Shown: positions 57,123 to 64,000 of the stretch, in pieces
Position numbering within the stretch: the first letter of the stretch is position 1
Layout of the letters: each line of letters begins with the position of its first letter
DNA from: G963556115 sp963677015
GTDB taxonomy: Bacteria; Planctomycetota; SZUA-567
DNA length: 64,000 nt
Assembly (NCBI GenBank): GCA_963677015.1
Contig: OY781533.1
Coordinates: 3,707,848-3,771,847, forward strand
Direction of reading: 5' to 3'
Made by a program: the position numbers and the translations under genes
Notes under the pieces: model-generated
What the model saw: the letters and a program-made list of their open reading frames with translations, nothing else
What the model was told of the DNA's origin: nothing
Databases searched by the model: none

Positions 57123-57920
57123 TTATTGACGTAGAAATTGCTCTACTTCCTGAAGAAATGCCTTAGGATTATCGACATGAATAGCATGAGCGGCATTATC
57201 AATTATGTGAATCTGCGAAGAAGGTATGTGTTGCAGGTTATTTATAATATATTCGGTACTGAAGAGCAGGTCTTCTTTGCCGCAGAGTATAAGTGTCGGT
57301 ATGTTTATTTTGTGTAAATCATTGTTGACATCAAATTTGCTGACAGCATTTAGCTGTTGCCGGAAAGCTTGAGGTGACTGCTGATACGGGTAGCGTGAGG
57401 CATAGGTAAGTTTCGCCTCCAGCGTACGGGTGTTTTCAAATATCTTAGGGTGGAATAACCATTTGAATGTTTCTCTATACCATTCACGTATATCAGTATT
57501 GCTGTCTTCCATATTATTTGCCCAGTCTATGAATAACCGGTGATTTACAGCGGTATTTTTCCCTGCTGTTGCTTCCAGGATCAGTTTATTTACCCTATCT
57601 GGGTAGTTTAGTGCCAGTTCAAGAGCAATAAAACCTCCCATAGAATTGCCTAAGACATCAGCCTGTTGAATATTCAGGTGATCAAGCAGTGCAATTACGT
57701 CTTGAGCCATTAGTGAGATGCTGTTTTCAGCTTCATATGGTGTAGTTCTGCCGCAACCGCGGTTATCAAGGATAATGATAAGATGGCTTTTACTCAATTC
57801 GTTGAGGCAGCCGAGCCAGCTCTGTGAGTCTGTGGCCAGCCCTGAAAGAAGTATCAGAGGGTTCCCTGAGCCGTGTGTTTCAAAATATAAGTTTATTCCA
57901 TTGGTATTCAGAGTTGGCAT
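57123..57920 (-). CDS. Alpha/beta hydrolase (265 aa)
   Basis: Alpha/beta-hydrolase fold: oxyanion region HGSGNPLILLSGLATDSQSW, nucleophile elbow LGNSMGGFIALE (Ser), acid/base end IDNAAHAIHVDNP (His). The ATG at 57920 has a GGAG 6 nt upstream, whereas an in-frame ATG at 57932 has none. Family members act on esters, lactones or haloalkanes; no specific substrate can be inferred. No signal peptide. It is convergent to the sugar operon and divergent from the TetR gene, about 380 bp apart. Confidence 0.85.
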   Translation of the reverse strand: MPTLNTNGINLYFETHGSGNPLILLSGLATDSQSWLGCLNELSKSHLIIILDNRGCGRTTPYEAENSISLMAQDVIALLDHLNIQQADVLGNSMGGFIALELALNYPDRVNKLILEATAGKNTAVNHRLFIDWANNMEDSNTDIREWYRETFKWLFHPKIFENTRTLEAKLTYASRYPYQQSPQAFRQQLNAVSKFDVNNDLHKINIPTLILCGKEDLLFSTEYIINNLQHIPSSQIHIIDNAAHAIHVDNPKAFLQEVEQFLRQ

Positions 57921-58229
57921 TGGTCTCTCCATATTCGGTTGCGTATAATAAGATGTCAGGTGAATATTGTAAATAAATTGAAGCCGTTTAGAATTTTATT
58001 ATAATCGGTATAATATTAATAGGGATAAAAAAGGTTAATTTCTGGTATATGGTATATAATATATATATATTAATATAACAAGTTCCCTACAGTTAAAGTG
58101 CTTTATATGTAGTTTTGATTTAATTGGATTGTATTATTAAACTATGTACCGCAGGTTTTGCTATATAAGAATTATTCGATGGGTTTTGTTGTATGGTAGC
58201 TGCTTGCTGATAAAAAATCAGATATTATG

Positions 58230-58271
58230 TTGACATTATGAATAGGAAGTGATATATTGGAATGATATTCC
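58230..58271 (+). promoter_or_regulatory. TetR promoter with overlapping operator
   Basis: TTGACA (58230-58235), 17 bp, TATATT (58253-58258), then the inverted repeat GGAAT-GAT-ATTCC (58259-58271) directly on the start site. This is a classic autoregulated promoter. Confidence 0.8.
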
Positions 58272-58297
58272 AGTATGGATTAATAGTATAGGATATT

Positions 58298-58930
58298 ATG
58301 GGTACACGAGAGAGAAAAGAGCGGGAACTGGCTGAACGTAAACAGCTTATTATTGATAAAAGTAAAGAATTGTTTTTTGAACATGGTTTTAATAATGTAT
58401 CAGTAAGTGATATTTGTAAGGCTGTGGAGTATGGACAGAGTGCCATATACAGCATTTTTTCGAGTAAAGAAGAGATTTATGGCTATATTTATGTCGAAGC
58501 GATGGTAATTCTTGCAAATCATATTAATACAATTGATATCGAAAGCGTGGATTTGAAGCACCCTCTGCGTGATTTTACGATTCAGATTTTTAATTTTTAT
58601 GAGAATTTTAATCCATATTATACCGCATTATTTTTTCTTGATTCAAATCATGTTGCTTTATCGAAAATTCCACTGTATTTAATTGAACAGAAATATAAAG
58701 AAAAAGAACGGGCAATGATACCGGTAAGAGAGGTTATTAATAGCGGAATTGTGAATAATATTTTGCGGGTGATGGATGTCGATCGGGTGATTTTTACATA
58801 TTTTTCAGCGATTCTGGGTATTATCAATACTTTTTTAATTGAAAATATAGAGCCGGATAATAAAGAATTGCGTGGTATTATTTTTGAATTTGCTGAAATT
58901 TTTGAGCGAGGACTCAGGCTAGGCGGATAA
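58298..58930 (+). CDS. TetR-family transcriptional regulator (210 aa)
   Basis: N-terminal helix-turn-helix LIIDKSKELFFEHGFNNVSV and SDICKAVEYGQSAIYSIFSS, the classical TetR DNA-binding domain. The C-terminal part is a helical ligand-binding domain without recognisable relatives. It has a matching operator over its own promoter and a second copy before the membrane-protein gene at 58996, so it likely represses itself and the downstream pair. The proposed operon is TetR, four-helix membrane protein, aldehyde dehydrogenase. The inducer may be an aldehyde or lipophilic compound (inference). Confidence 0.9.
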   Translation: MGTRERKERELAERKQLIIDKSKELFFEHGFNNVSVSDICKAVEYGQSAIYSIFSSKEEIYGYIYVEAMVILANHINTIDIESVDLKHPLRDFTIQIFNFYENFNPYYTALFFLDSNHVALSKIPLYLIEQKYKEKERAMIPVREVINSGIVNNILRVMDVDRVIFTYFSAILGIINTFLIENIEPDNKELRGIIFEFAEIFERGLRLGG

Positions 58931-58947
58931 ATTTTTTTGGTAAGTTT

Positions 58948-58960
58948 GGAATGTCATTCT
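58948..58960 (+). promoter_or_regulatory. Second TetR-operator-like site
   Basis: GGAAT-GTC-ATTCT matches the site at 58259-58271 (GGAAT-GAT-ATTCC) in 10 of 13 positions, and lies 35 bp before the membrane-protein start. Likely the same repressor binds here. Confidence 0.6.
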
Positions 58961-58995
58961 AAAGCAGAATATTAATATTAATTAGGAGGAGATAA

Positions 58996-59433
58996 ATGAA
59001 ATATCTGAAGTATATAATGATATTGAGTTATGGGATTGTTATTCTAGGAGGGCTTATTCTTGGCTTGTTGTATTCATTTATAAATGAGGCCGTATCTTAT
59101 CATATGACTGCATTTGGTCTGTCATGGCAGGAATTAAGTTCTAATGCTCAGTGGATGATATTAAATTTCGAACGCTCAGCGGCGGCTGGGTTTATAACTA
59201 CAAGTTTGGCAATGATATTTTTATTGGTGATTGCGGTTAAGAGGAATTGTCTCTGGAGTTATGCGGGTGTTTTTATAGTGGCTTTGAGCGAATGGTTGAA
59301 TATTTTAGTACGGATAATCAGTGTGATGCAGAATACAGCGGCAGCTCCGCCGTTAACATTGAATATCGTTGCTGTAATGCTGATTGTATTCGGATTTAGT
59401 TTATCATTGATATGTTATTATAAACAAACATGA
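58996..59433 (+). CDS. Four-helix membrane protein of unknown function (145 aa)
   Basis: Four hydrophobic helices (about residues 5-28, 55-78, 83-108, 117-142) with short loops and no recognised family. GGAGGAG just upstream of 58996 is a strong ribosome site. It is sandwiched between the TetR gene and the aldehyde dehydrogenase, all on one strand and under the two operators. It may be a small transporter or membrane-stress protein; this is speculative. Confidence 0.65.
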   Translation: MKYLKYIMILSYGIVILGGLILGLLYSFINEAVSYHMTAFGLSWQELSSNAQWMILNFERSAAAGFITTSLAMIFLLVIAVKRNCLWSYAGVFIVALSEWLNILVRIISVMQNTAAAPPLTLNIVAVMLIVFGFSLSLICYYKQT

Positions 59434-59446
59434 AAGAGAGTATCTA

Positions 59447-60841
59447 ATGAAAGAATCAATAACACAGAACGTACTGTCAGTAGTTGAGAAACAGAAAGAA
59501 TATTATAATGCTGATATGACGTTGGAAGTCGGCTATAGAATCAAACAGTTACTTCGTCTGAAAGAGTCAATAATCAAGCACAAGGGGGAAATAGTAAAAG
59601 CAATAGAACAGGATTTTGGGGTCAGTGGTGCATATGAAGCATATGGCAGGATTGTATTTATTCTGGATGAGATAAAAAGCTTTGTCAAGCATCTTAATAA
59701 ATGGCTGCAGCCTGTTAGTGTGGGAACACCTCTTATGCTGCAGCCCGGGAAAAGCAAATATGTTTATGAGCCATTAGGCGTAGTGTTAGTGATTGGAGCA
59801 TGGAATGCGCCTTTTAACGTAACTTTTCTTCCTCTGATCGCAGCTATAGCTGCAGGTAATTGTTGTATTGTAAAACCATCTGAATTGTCGCCGGCATCAT
59901 CGCGGGTTATTACGCAGATAATTAATTCAGCGTTTTCTGAAGAATATTGTAAATCCGTTGAAGGTGATAAGGATATGGTTGCGGAATTACTTCGATGTCG
60001 TTTTGATATGATATGTTATACAGGCGGTACGCGAATTGGTAAAATTATATATCAGGTGGCAGCAGAACAGCTCATACCGGTTATTCTGGAGTTAGGCGGT
60101 AAATCCCCATGTATTGTTGATGAGACAGCAAATATCAAGGTAAGTGCAAAGAGAATATGTCAGGCAAAACATATGATTGCTGGACAGGTATGTACTTCGC
60201 CGGATTATTTACTGGTGCATACAAAGGTAAAAGGAGAGCTTATAAAAGAAATGCAGCGCTGTTTTACAACATTTTATCCAGATGGTGCGTTGGTATCTCC
60301 TGATTACTCGCAGATTATTAATATGAATCATTTTGAAAGGTTGCTGGAATTATTAAAGGGAATACCGGAGGATAATATTTTGCATGGTGGGCGCTATGAT
60401 CGGCAGAAACTAAAGATTGAGCCTACAATTATTGATAATGTGGAATGGGAGTCATCTATTATGCAAAATGAAATATTTGGACCGTTGATCCCAGTACTTG
60501 AATTTGATAACTTAGACAGGGTGATATTAAATATCAGGCAGCTCCCCAAACCGCTTGCACTTTATATTTATTCAAAAAAAAAGAGTAATATCCAAAAGGT
60601 TATAAATAAAACTACCTCTGGTGGAGTTGGAGTTAATATATCAATACAGCATTATTTGAACAGGAATTTACCGTTTGGCGGTGTTGGTAATAGTGGAATT
60701 GGGCGTTACAGGGGTAAATTTGGGGTGTATGCGTTTTCTAACCAAAAAGCTATATATGAAAAGAAGTTATGGATCGAAACTAAATTGATGGATCCGCCAT
60801 ATGCAGATAAAGCCAAAAATATGGAGATGTTTCTTCGTTGA
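59447..60841 (+). CDS. Aldehyde dehydrogenase, class 3-like (464 aa)
   Basis: NAD(P)-dependent aldehyde dehydrogenase. Landmarks are GAWNAPFNVTFLPLIAAIAA, VKPSELSP, YTGGTRIGKII, the catalytic Glu region LELGGKSPCIVDE, and the active-site Cys in AGQVCTSPDY. Length (464) and features fit the coniferyl/fatty aldehyde group (class 3) with a shorter C-terminus. It converts an aldehyde to an acid. Third gene of the TetR operon, starting 13 bp after the membrane protein. Substrate unknown. Confidence 0.9.
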   Translation: MKESITQNVLSVVEKQKEYYNADMTLEVGYRIKQLLRLKESIIKHKGEIVKAIEQDFGVSGAYEAYGRIVFILDEIKSFVKHLNKWLQPVSVGTPLMLQPGKSKYVYEPLGVVLVIGAWNAPFNVTFLPLIAAIAAGNCCIVKPSELSPASSRVITQIINSAFSEEYCKSVEGDKDMVAELLRCRFDMICYTGGTRIGKIIYQVAAEQLIPVILELGGKSPCIVDETANIKVSAKRICQAKHMIAGQVCTSPDYLLVHTKVKGELIKEMQRCFTTFYPDGALVSPDYSQIINMNHFERLLELLKGIPEDNILHGGRYDRQKLKIEPTIIDNVEWESSIMQNEIFGPLIPVLEFDNLDRVILNIRQLPKPLALYIYSKKKSNIQKVINKTTSGGVGVNISIQHYLNRNLPFGGVGNSGIGRYRGKFGVYAFSNQKAIYEKKLWIETKLMDPPYADKAKNMEMFLR

Positions 60842-61233
60842 ATTATGTATCTAAACTGAACTCGTCCTGTGAATATTGGGTGTTTATTAGTAATTTATAG
60901 GGATAATATTTAAAATTTAGAGCAAATAATTAACTATAACCAGAAAATTTAGCAGGAATTAACGAATAAAATATAATGAGTATATAATAATTTCGAATAT
61001 TGTTGATATTGCAACTTCTTGATAATTAGTATGTTATGATTATATCAAATAATTTATCAAAAAGAATTATAATAATACTTGTAAAAGAGGTTTAAAATCG
61101 TAATATCTTTCTTCACCGAGTTTGGCTGGGTTGTTACTGGCTGCGGGACTGAAGATCCTGGGAAGTGATTCTTTCTCCTGCTGCTTGTAAAAGGTGATCC
61201 GGATAAACTTGAAAAAAAGTTTTAAAAAAGTGA

Positions 61234-61261
61234 TTGACAATGGACTGAGTTTCCGTATATT
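61234..61261 (+). promoter_or_regulatory. rRNA promoter P1
   Basis: TTGACA (61234-61239), 16 bp, TATATT (61256-61261). Near-consensus sigma70 promoter, about 620 bp before 16S. Confidence 0.75.
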
Positions 61262-61477
61262 TGTTAATCCGCTCGAAAGGGAAGATGAGAATTTGCTCTT
61301 TTGAGGATAATAAAAACTAAGATCGTATTTATGACGATAAAGTGGTTCTGCGCTTATAGTTTTTGAAATTTTTTTTAATTTAACCTCTTGCCTTTAAGTT
61401 GAGTTTGACTATGATAAAGAGGGTTGAGCAAAACGCTCAGCAACTAAGAGATTGAAAAAATAAAAATAAAAAAGTGC

Positions 61478-61505
61478 TTGACAACGCTGATGAAAATCAT
61501 ATAAT
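61478..61505 (+). promoter_or_regulatory. rRNA promoter P2
   Basis: TTGACA (61478-61483), 16 bp, TATAAT (61500-61505). Full consensus boxes; about 380 bp before 16S. Confidence 0.85.
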
Positions 61506-61883
61506 TGTCTAAGCAATTTGAGAATAACAGCTGCGCTGTTCTAGTAGTTTGGTTTTTCAAGCGCGGCCCGGAAGCGGCCTTTTTCGAGGGAATTCGAGAT
61601 TGGCGGTTTTTTTTCTCTCTAATTTTGAAAAATGTTAATGTTTGATGTATGAAAAGTTCGATTACTGTTATACATTAAATATAGCGAAAAGATATTTAAG
61701 TCCTGCTAAGTTTCAGGCAAGTGATCTTTGAAATATAATGAATAGCCATACGTTCTTGTTATATGCTTGAGGACCTCAATTAATTTGGGGGTTTTAACGA
61801 GTACAGAGTAGAGAAAAACTGCTCTCTAAAAATCAAATTGCCAGAAACATTGATCTAGCCATCAATGTTAATGATAAACTTTT

Positions 61884-63440
<1,557 letters not shown>

Positions 63441-63542
63441 CAACTTAGCTGTTGATGAAGTATCCCGGGATAGCAATCTGTCAGTACTGATTGTCCCACG
63501 GGAGTGGATTCAGCAGAACATCAGCCAAGCATTTCAGGACTG

Positions 63543-63554
63543 ATGGCTATTCAT
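63543..63554 (+). other. 16S processing stem, right half
   Basis: ATGGCTATTCAT is the exact reverse complement of ATGAATAGCCAT at 61738-61749, so the two flank 16S and form the stalk normally cut by RNase III. Confidence 0.75.
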
Positions 63555-63601
63555 TTTTTGATATTATGCGGTACTACAGGATTGAAGGTGGTCGGAACTA
63601 T

Positions 63602-63677
63602 GGGGGTGTAGCTCAGTTGGGAGAGCGCCTGCTTTGCAAGCAGGAGGTCCTCGGTTCGAACCCGTGCACCTCCACCA
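63602..63677 (+). tRNA. tRNA-Ala (TGC)
   Basis: Complete cloverleaf, acceptor GGGGGTG/CACCTCC, anticodon TGC (stem CCTGC/GCAGG), encoded CCA. First spacer tRNA of the rRNA operon. Confidence 0.97.
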
Positions 63678-63695
63678 TGATGCGAGTAAACAGGT

Positions 63696-63772
63696 GGGCT
63701 TGTAGCTCAGTTGGTTAGAGCGCATCCCTGATAAGGATGAGGCCGATGGTTCGAATCCATCCAAGCCCACCA
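63696..63772 (+). tRNA. tRNA-Ile (GAT)
   Basis: Complete cloverleaf, acceptor GGGCTTG/CAAGCCC, anticodon loop CTGATAA (anticodon GAT), encoded CCA. It lies 18 nt after tRNA-Ala; the two spacer tRNAs are in reverse order compared with E. coli. Confidence 0.97.
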
Positions 63773-63831
63773 TTTGATCTCGTGGTTTTGCCGTTAGTAA
63801 TAATTTTTTTGAGGCTTCGTTTCCTCAGATA

Positions 63832-63843
63832 GTTCTTTGATAA
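63832..63843 (+). promoter_or_regulatory. boxA-like element in the spacer before 23S
   Basis: GTTCTTTGATAA resembles the boxA antitermination signal seen upstream of 23S genes; the 23S itself lies beyond the window. Confidence 0.45.
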
Positions 63844-64000
63844 TCGAGTAAAGACGTAATAGTATTAATTTATACAATCCTATGTTGATATAAAAGCAAG
63901 CTTAAATTACGGTTTAAGCAATAGTAAATTTGCTGCAATATCACCATAAGAGTTGATAGTTGAGTGTATAAGTTAGACAGTTACATCCTTAACAAAGTAA

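Larger units (their letters stand above)
60842..61883 (+). other. rRNA operon leader region
   Basis: A 1042-bp stretch with no protein gene. It contains two tandem promoters (below), a boxA-like TGCTCTTTTGA (61294-61304) between them, a second boxA-like TGATCTTTGAAA (61722-61733), and the left half of the 16S processing stem ATGAATAGCCAT (61738-61749). The first part (60842-61230) shows nothing recognisable. Confidence 0.7.

Noticed and set aside
61561..61585. GGCC...GGCC plus T-run as a terminator in the rRNA leader
   Set aside because: The stem is only four pairs and lies between promoter P2 and 16S; termination there would silence the operon.

Overview
The window is AT-rich chromosomal DNA of a flagellated, diderm bacterium. 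Envelope genes support the Gram-negative-type cell: an LptF/LptG fragment, a KdsD isomerase, dTDP-glucose dehydratase and an RND pump. The 16S rRNA at the right end has a PVC-superphylum character, with a GCGGCGTGG stretch before the TGATACATGCAAG region and a verrucomicrobial-style ATCATTCGCCAATG block. By eye it is closest to Lentisphaerota, Kiritimatiellota or Verrucomicrobiota; I could not run an alignment. No insertion sequences, prophage genes, integrases or CRISPR arrays were seen. It reads as ordinary backbone with several very large, lineage-specific genes.

Left part (1-12.6 kb): an LPS-exporter fragment and a one-domain zinc protein. Next come a minus-strand pair, one HEAT-like secreted protein and one coiled-coil protein with 13 copies of a FliM/CheZ-like CheY-binding peptide. 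Then a MarR regulator, a minus-strand housekeeping run (TPR, CoaB, DUF1844, HAD phosphatase, LysM), a paaK-ACT-paaK cluster and an EF-hand lipoprotein.

Middle (12.6-30.4 kb): a 15-kb minus-strand operon reads pseudokinase/TPR/Sel1 giant (1973 aa), degenerate ABC ATPase, sugar-type permease, five-domain glycosyltransferase/methyltransferase giant (1979 aa), UDP-glucuronate-type epimerase. It is followed by three exported or small proteins of unknown function and tRNA-His.

30.6-45.6 kb: two glycosyltransferases, a molybdate-type binding protein and permease without an ATPase followed by a DUF364 protein, tRNA-Pro, a TPR protein, and two tandem giant flagellins (880 and 856 aa) behind a structured leader. 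A kdsD-rfbB sugar pair follows.

45.8-60.8 kb: an RND efflux pair, an arsenate-reductase-like protein, and a LacI-controlled polyol/sugar operon (dehydrogenase, binding protein, ATPase, permease) with a visible operator. Then an alpha/beta hydrolase, and a TetR regulator with a membrane protein and an aldehyde dehydrogenase, with two matching operator sites.

60.8-64 kb: an rRNA operon with two tandem sigma70-type promoters, boxA-like elements, a 16S processing stem, 16S rRNA, tRNA-Ala(TGC) and tRNA-Ile(GAT). The 23S gene lies beyond the window.

The best candidates for undescribed biology are the CheY-motif array protein (2127-4568), the pseudokinase-transporter-glycosyltransferase operon (12583-27743), and the giant cysteine-containing flagellins with their structured leader.
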